Assembly (NCBI GenBank): GCA_951799425.1
Contig: OX637393.1
Span: forward strand, 8,812,244-8,876,243
DNA length: 64,000 bases
DNA from: Ilex aquifolium
Taxonomy: Eukaryota; Streptophyta; Magnoliopsida; Aquifoliales; Aquifoliaceae
Reading direction: 5' to 3'
The position numbers were made by a program, and so were the translations under genes. Positions within the stretch are counted from its first letter, which is position 1. Each line of letters opens with the position of its first letter. Shown here piece by piece: positions 48,501 to 60,673 of this stretch. The notes below the pieces were generated by a model, which made no database searches, was not told where the DNA came from, and saw nothing but the letters and a program-made list of their open reading frames with translations.

Positions 48501-50011
48501 ACACTACCTAAGAATTTTATCTTAACATGATCGTATTACTCTCCACAATGCCCAATTTTTTGAATGGATTACAATGGGAAGTCAGGTTGGCAAAGGCAAA
48601 CAAACATCAAGCACATATTCTTTGGAAACAGCTTGAGATATCACTTGCCAATTGCCATGCACACTTATTACTAATAGAGAGGGGAAAAAAAACCATCTAA
48701 GAAGACAAAACATAAAAAGCAAAGCAAAAATAAAAGCAAAAAAGGTGGGGTCAGAAAGAGCTTCCAGCTACATGCAGAAGGGACATCACTATCAACTAGA
48801 ACTGCCTAACTACCATCACAGTAAATGTATCACTAATATGAATCGTGACGAGAAAAGCATTTAAATAACTACATGCAGAAACACGGGCATAAATAGGAGC
48901 AGTATAATCTAGTTTAGCTGAATACTGGACCTCTAGCTCAGAAATTAACAGAACAAATGCACGATATAAGAATGTAAGGAGTGGCTATTACCAAAAAAAA
49001 AACCTTTTCAAGCTTCCACAGAATTCATGCTTAATGTTCACTGAATTTTACGTAGATCAAGATTATTGCTGGACCTTCGGACTGGGTAAGTTTAAGTTAA
49101 GGCAATACTATATATCAAGCATCAAAAATATACACAAACACGAAACAACCTTTCCTTTTCCCAGGACATAAGAAACAAATATGATCTTGCAAAGGAAACA
49201 TAAGCAAAAGACTGGCTGGTTGGATGAGATTAAATTGCTAAAACTAATAGGTACGTATGCTTTCTGCTCCACATAACAGACCTGCTCACTGTGACCCTGA
49301 GGGAAGTATACGACACGGCTTCCCACAGCAGGCAGAGATATAAGAGGACCCGCACATGCATGCCAAAGTTCAGAATTCAGACATCTATTCTCCCCTGCAA
49401 ATAAAAATTCATAGGACCGTAAATTTCAAGAAGAAATATAGTTGAGGTTGTATAAAAAACCCCTTTACAAGAATGTCATATAAGGGTCACATGGGTTCCC
49501 AGGAGTCTTTTTCTATAAAGAGAGAAATTTCCAAATGAATATATCTGATCATACAGAAAACATCATGTTTTGTAACTGAATGAAATGGAAATTCAAATTC
49601 CCAAAAAAGAATAGATGAAAAAATGAAAATCAGCAGAAAAAGACTGTTGGAGTCACAGATAACAGAATCAAAAAGCAAAATCAGCCCCAAAAAAACTCAG
49701 CCTGCCCTGAAAACTAACAGCCTATTTGCAGCAGTATTGAGAGATAAAAATACCTATTAACCACAAAAATAGGAACAGTGCAGAAAAATAGCAAAACAAG
49801 TGAAACTAATGGCAACCCAAGCACGAGAATCATGACATGAAGTCCCTCATGGTTTGCCCAAGAAGCCAAACAAGGCTTCCTACCTTAGTTAGAGGAAGAT
49901 ATGCAGAAGTTTAAACCCAGGAAAGAAGCAACCCAACCAACATTGCCAAATAACAAATAAAAATATACCTTCAGGCGACTGCTGATTAAAACCAGCAGAA
50001 GAGAACCTCAT
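42573..50011 (-). CDS. ARF6: auxin response factor, ARF6 type, 14 exons
   Basis: Exons in coding order (minus strand): 50011-49969, 49394-49282, 48467-48369, 48288-48232, 48143-47988, 47888-47804, 47010-46920, 46465-46301, 46224-46102, 45445-45370, 45150-45003, 44761-43584, 43288-43098 and 42771-42573. Junctions are GT-AG and phases close to give 907 residues. The protein binds auxin response elements in the nucleus and activates auxin-dependent genes. The B3 DNA-binding domain spans about residues 126-228 ([20 protein letters not shown] to AGDAVLFIW) and the ARF dimer/ancillary region about 250-385. A glutamine-rich activation region (about 390-770) marks an activator ARF. The C-terminal PB1 domain (776-855) keeps K781 and the acidic [12 protein letters not shown] face used for oligomerisation and Aux/IAA binding. 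FIWNEKN and GIRRANRP favour ARF6 over ARF8. The miR167 target lies in the PB1 exon. Confidence 0.92.
43149..43169 (-). promoter_or_regulatory. miR167 target site in ARF6 exon 13
   Basis: On the coding strand this 21-base site begins GAGATCAGGCTGG and ends CAGCTTGT. It is the known miR167-complementary sequence of ARF6/ARF8 transcripts and encodes the residues around RSGWQLV (819-825) in the PB1 domain. No mismatch to the site as I remember it is seen, so post-transcriptional control by miR167 is very likely retained. Confidence 0.9.
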
Positions 50012-51300
50012 TCCAGCAGATCGGACAGTATCACGTAACACCAAATCCGGAGCCAGAAAAGCAAACCAAATAAAATCACCAACCCCAACTCTTCAGTACA
50101 GAATTGCCCAAAACCAAACACCCACAAAGCTGAAACAAGTCTTCTAATTCCTTTCCACCCAAAAACACAATACTACCCTTATTTTACGCTTTCAAAACCC
50201 ATCCAACGCTGCATATTAGGCAGACTAATGAAACTGTTGATGCCACCACCAACCCACCAAATTGCTGGCTATAAAACCCGCATGTGAAGGAAATGATCCA
50301 AACAGCTTTAACCCACTTCAAAAATCTTCAACCGAAGCCGGTTCCACTACAAAACACGAAATGCTCAAGCTTCATCAGCACTTGATGTCCTCCACCCAAC
50401 CCCAAACACCCCAATTTGCAATTAGGAACTTCATGGACCCAATCTTTAACCAATCAACCACCACATTTCAGCTCAAACTCCCACAAGTTTCCCAATTTTC
50501 TTGGCTTAACCCCACTAAACCCCCCAATTTTCAGCTATATTAAGCTCTTGAGCTCAAAATTCCCTAGATAAACTACTCATCTAAGCAAAAAAAAAAAAAA
50601 AGGACACAACCCAGCAGACCCAAAAAGTGAATAACCCCGCAGACCACTTCAGATCTTAGCGAGAACCACAAGAAAACCCAATTATGAGCTCCAAATCACA
50701 AAAATATTGCTTCAATACAAACCCTAAAGAAACCCGAACTCCTACCTCCACAAAAATCACCGATTCGGCTCACAAATCAAGCATATCAAGAGCCCTTTCT
50801 AGCTAAACCACACACCACATACGATATAAACATTTCTGTCTCTATGTGTGTGGGTAGGTTTATGCATATGTATGTATATCTATATGCATAGGTGTGCTGA
50901 GGATTAGGAGAGCTGAAGAAGAAACCTACTAGGGTTTTTTCCTATAGTTTCTAGTAATAGAAATGGAAGAGCATGCTACTACCGACGAATGTTTTGAGTG
51001 TGATAACACTGTTTAGCTCTGCTTCTCTGCAGCTTGTGCTTATGTTTGTGTTTCTGTTTGTGTTTGAGCTTGAGATTTTTACTAGTTTCTCTCTCTGTAT
51101 CTATCACTTTCTCCCACTATATCTATATATCTATCGTTTTCTCTCTCATCACACCTCCAATCAATCAACTCAACCGCCATTATTTTCCGGATGTCGTTTT
51201 ATAGCATTGAGGAGAGAGAAAGCCAGTGTTAGATTTTTTACGCAGAATTTAGGGAGAGGTGCAACTTCTAGGTGATATTATTTAACCCTTAATAATTGCT
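50012..51300 (-). promoter_or_regulatory. ARF6 leader and promoter region
   Basis: The coding strand has TATA-like sequences at about 51,118-51,134 (GATATATAGATATAG) and CT/GA-rich tracts on both sides. Transcription therefore probably starts near 51,090, about 1.1 kb before the ATG. The leader holds at least three short upstream open frames: 50,375-50,434 (19 codons), 50,328-50,375 (15 codons) and 50,179-50,214 (11 codons). A donor-like GAG/GTAGGA near 50,747 makes a leader intron possible, in which case some of these frames would be removed. Confidence 0.5.
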
Positions 51301-53066
51301 ATTTAAAAATATCAAAAAAAAAATAATTGCTATTTACTTTTTCTATTTTTAAAAAAAAATTCTTAATTTCTTTATAATGAATTTGTTTTCTTTTTCACTA
51401 ATGCTTTTTTTTTTTTAGTATTACGGTCAGAAAATATTATATCAATTTATATGTATCTCGATTAATTATTTTTTTTGATCTAATTAAAAACAGGTCATAC
51501 ACATCAAAATTAGAAAATTCATTAGTAATAAATCTTTTATAGTCAGACTTTTTTTTTAAGAATTTTTTTTTTTTTGCTTCTCTTTCTATATTTTAAATTA
51601 TTAGATAATAATTATTGTTTTAACGCATAAAAAAGAGAATTCAAGTATTCGAAGTTACGATAATGTATTAAGATTCATTTGCATTTAAACTCTTACGTAT
51701 TTATAGGGTGAATACTTTGATAATTAAAGGTATAATTTATTTAGATTTTAATATAAGATACAAAAATTATATTCTAATAAATCAAATTAAATATAAAATA
51801 TAATTTTTGAGTTCATGGAGGATAAAATTTGAGCAAAACAAACTATTAATAGATCTTAGGATTTGTTGAAAATAAACTATTAAAAGTATGAGTTAATTGT
51901 TCAAAACTAAATATGTATTTTAGAGTAAAGTAGGACCTATTGGTGATTTTTCCTATTTTTTTTGCCTATTTTTATCACATCATTTATTTCTATCACAAAC
52001 AGAATTATTTAATTTTTTATTAATTCGTTGTTCAATACAATTTTTATTTCAAACATTGCTCTTAAACAATAGTGTACACATATTGATATTTTTTTAGGTC
52101 ATGTATTTTAAAAAAATTTATTAATTTTTTCAAATATTTGACAAAAATTAATTTTACAATATGTAATTAAAAAGGAAAAAAGAAAAAATATCATATAATA
52201 TAATGATATTAATTTTTTAAACGCTCAAATTTTATATTACATCGTGTCTTCCGGCATGAGATATTACTATTGATTCTACGATTTAAACAAGTTATTTGTT
52301 AGGACTATTGTTATCTATTATTACCCCCATGAAATACTTAAGAATGGACATCAATCCAAAAGTACAAAAGGTCCACCATACTATTCATACGAAACTATTG
52401 GGGTGAAAATGTGAAAGAAAAAAACATTCTAGTATTTAGTACAATTAATGTACAATGCGGAAATGAAATTTAAAGAGTTGCATGAAAGAGGAGTTAAGTG
52501 GGCCCCACTGGCAGCTACGAGATGGTTTATGAAATGGGCCATTTGCCAGCCCTACAAATTCAACAATGATTTCTTAGAATTTGTGTATATCACTATGACA
52601 AGGGAGTCAACCTGATGCAACTCATGATAAGAACTCGGGTTAGTTGAGCTGATTGACGGGTCAATTGAGATTCAACTTAAGTCGGTTTAGGGTTTAGTTT
52701 GAATCCAAATTCGATTGAAAAGTATTATGTTTATCAAATTTTTTACGAAATTTTAGATATCAAGTGATGTGGCATAATAATAATTATTAGATAAATAATT
52801 AAAATTTGTGAGACCTATTAATTATATAATTCACACTGATTTGGGATTCAAATCTTGGTAAAAATTTTGGTGAATTCGATTTTAGTTTTGAGCTCGAGGA
52901 TTGTTCTTGTTTGATTTGAAGTACCTAAGATTTCAAGTTAGACTCAAATTGGATTTGAGTTAACCTGTCAAAATTATAAACCTAATTTTTTTTTTTAAAA
53001 AAAAAAAAAAGAAAGAAAGAAATGGAGTGGGTTGCCATTACTTTTACCATGGAGTGATATGAGTCT

Positions 53067-53190
53067 AAATTCGCCGTTAACTTTGGCAGAAACTCTCATA
53101 TGCATGTCACGTGGTCCATAAACTATAATCTAATTTTTGACTTGCGTGACGTGCCCGTGAGTTTTTTCGTCAAAGTTAACGGCGAATTTT
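53067..53190. repeat. foldback with AATTCGCCGTTAACTTTG arms
   Basis: The left arm AAATTCGCCGTTAACTTTG (53,067-53,085) is repeated as its reverse complement, CAAAGTTAACGGCGAATTTT, at 53,171-53,190, with about 85 bases between. The loop contains CACGTGG and GTGACGTG-like words. It could be the core of a MITE. Confidence 0.6.
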
Positions 53191-54602
53191 GACAGAACGG
53201 CCACATTAAGTCAAATTGTATAGTTCAAGGATTAAATTGACACAAAACATAGTTTATTAGTTTGATTGCAGTTCTCTTAGTTTTTTTTTTTTTCACTTAA
53301 ATCATCAAAATGTTTTCGTTTCTATAGATAGCAAAATGAGACAGTAATTAAATTATTAACATTTATGTGTTTCTACGTGTTTTGTTATGTTTCAACCAGT
53401 AATTCAGAATGTTTCGAAAATAAATTTTTGAAATTTTTCTATTTTTATTATTCTATTTTCAAATCGACTATAACTGTACACGAAAATAAGACCCTGTTTG
53501 GTTTCAAAACAGAAATTATTTTTCTGTTTTCGAAAATAATTTTTGGGAGAAAAGTTATTTTAAGAATTTAAAAAACATCACCACCACCACCAACACCAAT
53601 ACCACCAGATCCACTATCACCATATTTCTATTTTCATTGTTTTTTGGGTTACTATCCAAACAAGTTTTACTACTTTCTATTCCGTAGAACTGTTTTTAGA
53701 ATTATATAACCAAACAGTTCTGTGACACAAAAAATACCAAAACATACTTTTATAAAACTATTTTCAAAAATAGTTTTCGAATACTATTTTTTGATACGCA
53801 AATCATATAGGGCTTAAGTTTTTACCACTAATTTTATTAGCTAGAGATTTCCAACTTTAACAAGTCTAACCTTTGTACTCTGATGTCACAATTAGACAAA
53901 TTATACATGTATTTTCATGCAAAATGTTACGCTTCACATATTGATTGCGATGTTTTTATCCTTTTTGACACAACGGCCCTTCAAAAATTTTATATCCATC
54001 ATTTTTTCGGTCACTAATTTAATCAACCAGATATTCCTTACTTTAATTTCGTATTTAAATAGCATATATTATATGGTCCAATTATAAAGCAAAGTATTTT
54101 TCATTAAATTTTGTATTATACGTCATATGGGATGTTTTTCATAGAATGATGCGTGTCTAACAATACGGGTATTTATATTTTTTTCGGAAAAAAGAATTGT
54201 TAGTTCTAAACTTTATACTCCCCCATTTTCCATGATCAATGTTGTTTTTCTTTGTCATCCCTAATAAAGGCACTTTAGGTTGCACTATTCCTATTCAAAA
54301 GTCAGTATACCATTATTCTCTAAAAGTTTTGTGAATGCACAACTAAAACGTGTTCTATACATATATAGAAATGAAAAGTTGCATATGTAGACTTGGTTTG
54401 GCATTGCATCTATGTGGGTGTGCTTGTTGTTTGCAATAGGTTTTAAGTTTTGGTGGAAGGCAAACTTTTGAATCAGAAGTCACAATCGATCCATCGGACC
54501 ACTAACCTTTGGTCGTGCCCTATATTCTCTCTCTTAAGTTGTAGGTGTTGTAGAAATCGGGATCGGCTCATATTGGATCGATGTAAATGATTAGGTATCT
54601 AA

Positions 54603-55108
54603 GAAGCACGAATATGAGTATAGGTGTCGTATTCGATACAATATAGACACAAAGATACGATAAAATTCAAAGATTTAAGACACGGGTATGGTAATGATAC
54701 GACTATTAAAATAATGTAATATACTTTTTTAAATAATAATAGAGTTATAATATATTAAAAATAAAACATATATCATAACAAGGCCTAACAAATTATATTT
54801 TTTTGATTAAAATTGAAATACATCAGATTACATATCCATCATTTTCATCAAACATCATTACATCCATAGTATATAAGTTACATAACAAATAATATATTAA
54901 AAAAATAAAAATTACACTTTTTTAATAGTTAATAGTTATTTTTTTAATTAAAAAATTTCCTGATCGTGTTCTGGTCATATCCTAAACGTATCTTAGTAGT
55001 GTCCTACTGAATTCATTATTTAGGACACTTCTAGTCGTGTTGGACACGTGTTCCATCGTGTCTATGTCAAACACATGTTCGACACTGTCACGACACCCAT
55101 CCGAGAAG
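54603..55108. mobile_element. possible Mutator-like MITE
   Basis: GAAGCACGAATATGAG followed by AGGTGTCGT at the left is loosely mirrored by CGACACCCATCCGAGAAG at the right. Inner words GACACGTGTTCC and GTGTCTATGTC are dense near the right end. The termini are diverged and no target duplication is found, so this is a weak call. Confidence 0.3.
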
Positions 55109-56173
55109 TATTTGTAGTTTTTTAGTTGAGTATGCTAGTCCAAATAGAATTAAAGGCGACCGAATGTTTATCCATTATGTTAGTGCTAATAGGCCATAAA
55201 CGCGTCATAATTTAGTCGTTTGGGATGGTTAACTAGAATTTGGAGTGAAAAATATCACTTTTATTTATGTAAATAATTGAGAGTTTGAAACTGTTTTTGA
55301 TGAATGAAAATGAAAGGTCTAAGACCCTATTTATAGATCTTCTTATCGACATTTTCTTAAATAATTGAAAATTTTGAAATGAAAAAAAAAAATTTGATTT
55401 CGCATTGTAAGGGCTAGAGCGAGCTAAAATTTAGATCCATGGTTTTACTTGTAGGGTTAACGAATTGTCCACGGATCATCGCATGGCGGGCAAGGCAACC
55501 CATGACATGCGAAGCTACCAAACTTCCAATTTTGCGCATATTTGATACGTTCTCAACGCTAACCTATGACCTCGACATCAAATACATATACACAATGGTA
55601 AAATCAAACATAATTAACCAAAATATGTCATACATAGTCAAATATAATGAACATTTATGTTTTTCCAATGGAGAAAAACAATGCCTTTTATTCCTGGTTT
55701 CTTTGCAAATGTTAGGTGCAAATAGGAGATTTTAGTCAACACGATCCTAGATTCAAGGCTAGATTACATGTTTAAGAAGGTTGCCAAATTGGGTTCAAAT
55801 TGTTCAACTATAAAAAGAAAAAAAATATATTGTGGCAGAGTCAAAATAAACATATAATAGTAGGTACATAAAGGTATTTTTGGATGGCAAAGAACCATAT
55901 GATTGTTTTGTAATATTGTTGTCTAATTAACTAGCGGTAACCTATGCTCATGCATGGACAATTAACATAAAATTTACGGTAATTATGCTTAGGAGGAGGA
56001 GTCTTCATAATCAGAATATTAGTTATGTGGCTTGATAGTAATTCAAACTCCAACCACAAAAATGTATTAATTAATTAAGAAAATATCTTAGAAGGTATAG
56101 AGGTAGTGCGTGATTAGAGCAGGGACTTAAACTTAAGCAATAATTCTCATCTATCTATCTAGAGGGTGGAGGT

Positions 56174-56314
56174 AATGCAGTTATTAAGAACCAATGGGCA
56201 TTGGTCTAATAGTACTCCTTGTCTTATAAAGGTTTTGCCTTCTTGAGGTCAAGTGTTCAAGTCCTTATCCCCCGTCCCCTTCTCCCTCCCCAAAAAAAAA
56301 ATGCAGTTATTAAG
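56174..56314 (+). mobile_element. tRNA-derived SINE with target duplication
   Basis: AATGCAGTTATTAAG occurs at 56,174-56,188 and again at 56,300-56,314, a 15-base target duplication. Between them lie an A-box-like TGGTCTAATAGTACTCC (from 56,208) and a B-box-like TGTTCAAGTCC (from 56,248), followed by a C-rich stretch and a run of A. This is the layout of a RNA polymerase III-derived SINE. The body is only about 111 bases, so it is a short family or a compact copy. Confidence 0.75.
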
Positions 56315-57574
56315 GACAGTTATCAAACTTAAGGAATAATCTTAGTTTTACATAAATTAGGGTTGAAGATTTTTTTATTAAATGGACCAATAAGAATACA
56401 CCAAGGAAGAGTTTACATAATTAAAACCAATAAAAATTCAAGAATTTAGGATATTATAGCAGACCCACCAATAGAAAGGTGCCTCATAAGATCCTCAAAA
56501 ATCAAAAAATAAAAAATTTAAGAAATGAGGGATGAAGGTTTGGAGCTCAAAGACAACTATTACATTAATTACTATCTATTATAGTATAGATGAGCTAATG
56601 GAGAATAAACTTAGACCTAAAGCTTGTGGATTTTGATATATTGTGCTTGTTTCTTTACCATAAACGAAGGGAACAAGGATTTGGAGATGTTTATTGTGAA
56701 GTTACCCTCCATTTTTGAGTTGATGAAGCTTCCTTGCACTAACCAACTTCTTCATGAGGTCACATTAATTATAGTTTGGTATAAGGACATTGCCAATTCA
56801 AATCTATATATATTGTTTGATAACTTTTCTTAAAGTACTTTTCATTCGTAAATTTCATCAACTTTTTATTATTTCTTACAAAGCCAAGGAAAAGACCCAC
56901 CTCCACTATCATACTAAAACATCAAACTCAAAATGAGTTGGCAATGAATAAAAAGACCCACATAATTGTACTAGTTTTTGAAACAAATATTGCCAACCAT
57001 CGAGGTAGATACCTTAAATTCATTTCGATCGAAAAATACAATGTCATTGTCAAACTACTTAAAAACAAAAAAACAAAATCTTTACTTGCTAGAAAACTGT
57101 CAGAGTTGAAATTTAACGGGTAGATATCATAAGTTTATTTTGGTTTTATTTAATCTTAGTTTGTAAAATAGTAACATGATCAGGGGCGGCCAGAGGTAAA
57201 CTGAGGCCGTGGGTGAAATTCTTAGATGAGGCAATATTAACTATTATTATAATAATACAGGTTATAATTATAGTTGTTTGAATACTAAAATATATTTGTT
57301 TAAAAAATATGTTCTTACTCTTTTATATGCATAATTACTATTTAATTTTTTTGTATTCAAAAAAATTCAACATACCATTTAAGTTTGATAAATAATTTTT
57401 AAGTTGACCAAAGTAGTTAAAAATAGTATATGGATATGAAACAATTACATAGTATTATTACATATAGCAAGTTCCAAGACATAATTAGTAATATTATTAA
57501 AGAAATGGGTCTCACATTAGTATGGCCGTCCTAAAAATAAAATTTAATTTTATTAAACTTTGGCATTAAAGCTT
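56315..57574. other. AT-rich spacer
   Basis: No gene is seen. A GGGGCGGCCAGAGG word near 57,183 begins a stretch leading into the tandem array. It resembles the start of a MITE, but no convincing right end was found. Confidence 0.35.
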
Positions 57575-57975
57575 TTCTATCAAATTAAGAGCCCTTAAAT
57601 TCAAATTGATTTTTTTTTAACAAGGGTATGAAAATTTTATTTGGTGCCTTAAAACCAAAATTAAACTTAGTTAAATCTGAGTTTGAAAATTTTATTTGGA
57701 GACTAGAAAATAGAATGAGACTTAAATTGAATACGATATTAAAAATTCTATTTGGGGTCTTAAGAAAAAAAAAAATCAGGCTTAATTGAATCTGTGTCTA
57801 AAGAATTTTTTGTGAAGTCCTTTAGATAAAATCGGACTTAATTAAATATTAATTCAAAATTTGTATTTAGGGTCTTGAAAACAAAATTAAAATTAATCGA
57901 ATCTGAATATGAATCGTAAAGTCCTAAAAACATATAATGCTTAATTGAACCTGAATTTTAAATTTTTTTGAAATC
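57575..57975 (+). repeat. tandem repeat, ~56-base unit, about seven copies
   Basis: Starts of the word GAAAATTTTATTTGG or its variants lie near 57,630, 57,685, 57,741, 57,800 and 57,855, with weaker copies near 57,912 and 57,960. Each is followed by GNCTTNAAAACNAAATT and CTTAATTGAATCTGA. Spacing is 48 to 59 bases. No codon pattern is preserved. Confidence 0.75.
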
Positions 57976-58892
57976 CCTAAAGTTTAGGGGTCCTAGCCTA
58001 GGCGATAGTTTAAGGAGGAAGACTTTTTAAAATCTCAAGCGGATAAAACGAATTGCTTACCACAATTTTACTTAAATATGGCTTTTGGAGAGTGTTGGAA
58101 CTTGACTATCGAAGGAACAATTTGATTTTCTAAGCAAGTAGGTTTTGGTATTGGATTCCTCCTTCCTGACTTCAGATTCAAATCGTTGAATTAATCCGCT
58201 TTTCGATTGCCTACCCATTTTCCAAATGGAGGCAAAAACCCATTTTCCAATCGAAAATGTCATGTGTTTGTCAAGATTATTTTAAAAAAAAAAAATTAAT
58301 GATTAACCATTCTTTACTTGCTAGCACCATCAATCAAAATCAAAGTATTAACAACAAAGTTAATCAAACACATGGATGACAATCTTACATGTCAGTACCT
58401 AAAAATTCCATGAAAATTCATAACAAAAACACAGGAGGAGATAAGAATCAAAAGAGATGCATTGTTCATGCATATAAACAAAAACAAGTTAACATCAAAG
58501 TGTTTGTTTTTTTCTTTTCTTTTCTTCTTCTTTTTTGTTGTTTCTTTGTCCCTCTTCGCTCATTGTCATTACGTGTTTTAGTTTTCTTCTACTTTTTTCC
58601 TACATTTCATATCATGAAAAATGATTAGAACTGTTTTTAATCCGATTTTGAATCAATATAGTTGGACATAAAATTGATAATCGAGACGAATTTTGCGAGT
58701 TCGAGTCGTACTTATCAAACTTTTTTTTTAAACGAATTTAAAAAATTATTTAAGCTTGAGTCGAGTCCAAAACAAGCTGAACCTGAATAGTTTGAATCGA
58801 TTATTAGCCCTAGTCGAAGAAGGATATTTTGAACCGATTATTTAGTTCGTCGTATGATGATTTATTGAATTAAATATATCAATACTAGCGAA
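57976..58892. other. AT-rich spacer
   Basis: No gene is supported. The open frame at 58,072-58,263 (-) is isolated and has no family match. A T/C-rich tract lies near 58,505-58,550. Confidence 0.35.
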
Positions 58893-59500
58893 CATTTCGT
58901 AGGATGCATGAAATTTGTCTCTACAGCCATCACCTGTTCATAATTTTTTAAGTGTCATACTACTGAAAAAATTACTCATTAATGAATTAAAATAATATTT
59001 ATTAAATATAAAAAAGTGAAAAAATATTAATGAAATTTTAAAATTAAAATAATTTAAAAAAATAATGGGAGGAGTTACAAAAAATAGAGGGGTAGTTAAA
59101 TAAACCAAATAAAATAATTTGATTGGAAAAGACTAATTAAATATTTTAAAAATCTAAAAATTAAATATTTGAGAAAAAAAGACTTCTCAAGCCCTCTCAC
59201 CCAAAAAATATTTGTTTTATATATATAAAACTAACGAGCACCCCGTGCGATGCACGAAATTTATAATCTCGTCTTACCATCACTTTATCACCAAATCCTT
59301 CAGAATCCTAATATTACTTGATACTTGCCTGCTAATGTATTAGAATAGTATTTAGTTAAGAAATATTATTGAAAATTCAAATTTAAAGTAATTTAAAAAA
59401 CTGAAACACCAGCAACACTGTATTTTTAGTAATAAAAATATTCACAATAATGATAAAAATACTTATAAATATAATAAATATCAATTATTATAGATAACTC
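58893..59500 (-). mobile_element. two successive Helitron-like 3' ends
   Basis: On the minus strand, near 58,893, TTTCATGCATCCTACGAAATG is followed by TTCGCTAGT, and near 59,235 TTTCGTGCATCGCACGGGG is followed by TGCTCGTTAGT. Both fit a 3' hairpin plus CTAGT or TTAGT. The sequences behind both ends (on the plus strand, to the right) share AAATTT, CCATCAC and AAAATAATTT blocks, so they look like two relatives in tandem. Their 5' starts are unclear; the outer limit given is approximate. Confidence 0.5.
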
Positions 59501-59671
59501 CTATTATCTAACCCTTAACCTAAAGTTTCCAAAAAGCAAGAACTATTAAACCCTAGCAACCAAAATTGAATAAATGATTGGGCAAAGAAACATTCTATTT
59601 TTAAACAAGAAATGACATAAAGGGTCGGTGGAAGATAAGGTCATATACCTCATTGGAGGAGAGGACTAATG

Positions 59672-59845
59672 GTACCCAAAAAAAAATTTAATATCATACT
59701 TTTAAATTTTATAATTTTAATGAGTGTTTTTATTATTTTTATTTGTTATTTTATAATAAAAAAATTATACTAAAAATACTCATAAAAATTATAAATAATA
59801 TAATGATATCAAAAAAAAAAATTTGGGTATAATAGATTTCCATCT
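59672..59845. mobile_element. small foldback element with GGTACCC-type ends
   Basis: ACTAATGGTACCCAAAAAAA at the left is mirrored by TTTGGGTATAATAGATT at the right. The interior has ACTAAAAATACTCATAAAAA units that match those of the 21.1 kb element. It is short, AT-rich and non-coding. Confidence 0.45.
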
Positions 59846-60414
59846 CATTCAAACTTCAATTATATGATTCATGATCAGGTATGTTTTTTCATTATCAAAC
59901 GACAGTCGTAGTAGTACAAAAGTTCTCTCCTCTCTCCGCCAGCGGCAGAGGGGTCTCTTTCACTCTTATTTAAGAGAGAGAGAGAGAGAGAGAGAGATAG
60001 ATGGGGAAAAAGTGATAGATGTCAAAAAGGAAACAGCTCAGCTCTTAGATTTGTGGGTCCAAAGCAATTCCTCTCATATCTAGATTTCTTCACCCTCTCC
60101 CCCACCACCTTTTTGACGCTGACTGTGGTGGTGGCTTTTCACACACAATCCACCACCAATACTTCTTGGCTCTTGGCCAGAGCTTATGTTTTACTTTTAT
60201 TAGATTTTGAACATACTTATATAGATACACTTTCTTTTCATGGATTACCAAATTGTTATTGGAATTTTGCTAATATTTACATCCACACAACTCAAATGAA
60301 TAAATTCTAAGTTGTGTCATGTTTTGTGATTGTAAATTTGAGTTTCGGTTTATTTAACTTGAAATTGTGCATTTAATGTTTATGTCGGATTAATCTATAA
60401 GGTAGGTTCAGTGG
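59846..60414. other. spacer with GA microsatellite
   Basis: It contains a GA run at about 59,971-59,997 and a CT-rich stretch. Open frames of 70 and 85 codons here show no recognisable domain and are not called. Confidence 0.35.
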
Positions 60415-60666
60415 TTGAGTCTGATCTTTAAGAACTCAGAGAGCCCGCGACCCTTATTCCTCAGAAACATCAGGATGGTAGACGTTAAGTTCGAGAGAGT
60501 AGTCTGTATAAACCTAAACACGTTATATAAGGAGTTAGAGGATCCGAAGGAAAATGGACTTCATATATCTCTTCAGACTGTCAAAAAGAGAATAGCAAGT
60601 CTTGCAAAGACTGCAACTCCTGATCAAGCTAAGCTAAGAAGGAGGGGTTATATTCGGAAGATCTAG
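60415..60666 (+). other. unassigned 83-codon open frame
   Basis: The frame contains a Lys/Arg-rich C-terminal part (TVKKRIASLAKTATPDQAKL, then RRRGYIRK) that looks more protein-like than its neighbours. I do not recognise a family. It ends eight bases before a reverse-transcriptase relic, so it may be part of the same dead retroelement. It may also be a chance fusion. Confidence 0.3.
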
Positions 60667-60673
60667 TAAATTG

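Larger units (their letters stand above)
51301..56173. other. AT-rich intergenic region
   Basis: No gene is supported. A hairpin-like CGTGTCTTCCGGCATGAG near 52,244 resembles a Helitron 3' end, without a clear partner. A foldback lies at 53,067-53,190. A possible element at about 53,490-53,810 has GACCCTGTTTGG at its left end. A possible Mutator-like element lies at about 54,603-55,108. The short open frames are isolated and unrecognised. Confidence 0.4.

Noticed and set aside
52235-52275. Helitron 3' end near CGTGTCTTCCGGCATGAG
   Set aside because: The hairpin is imperfect, the following bases are not CTRR-T, and no TC start could be paired with it.
60053-60310. 85-codon frame with hydrophobic segments as a small membrane protein
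   Set aside because: No splice context, promoter or family; it spans CT-rich low-complexity sequence.
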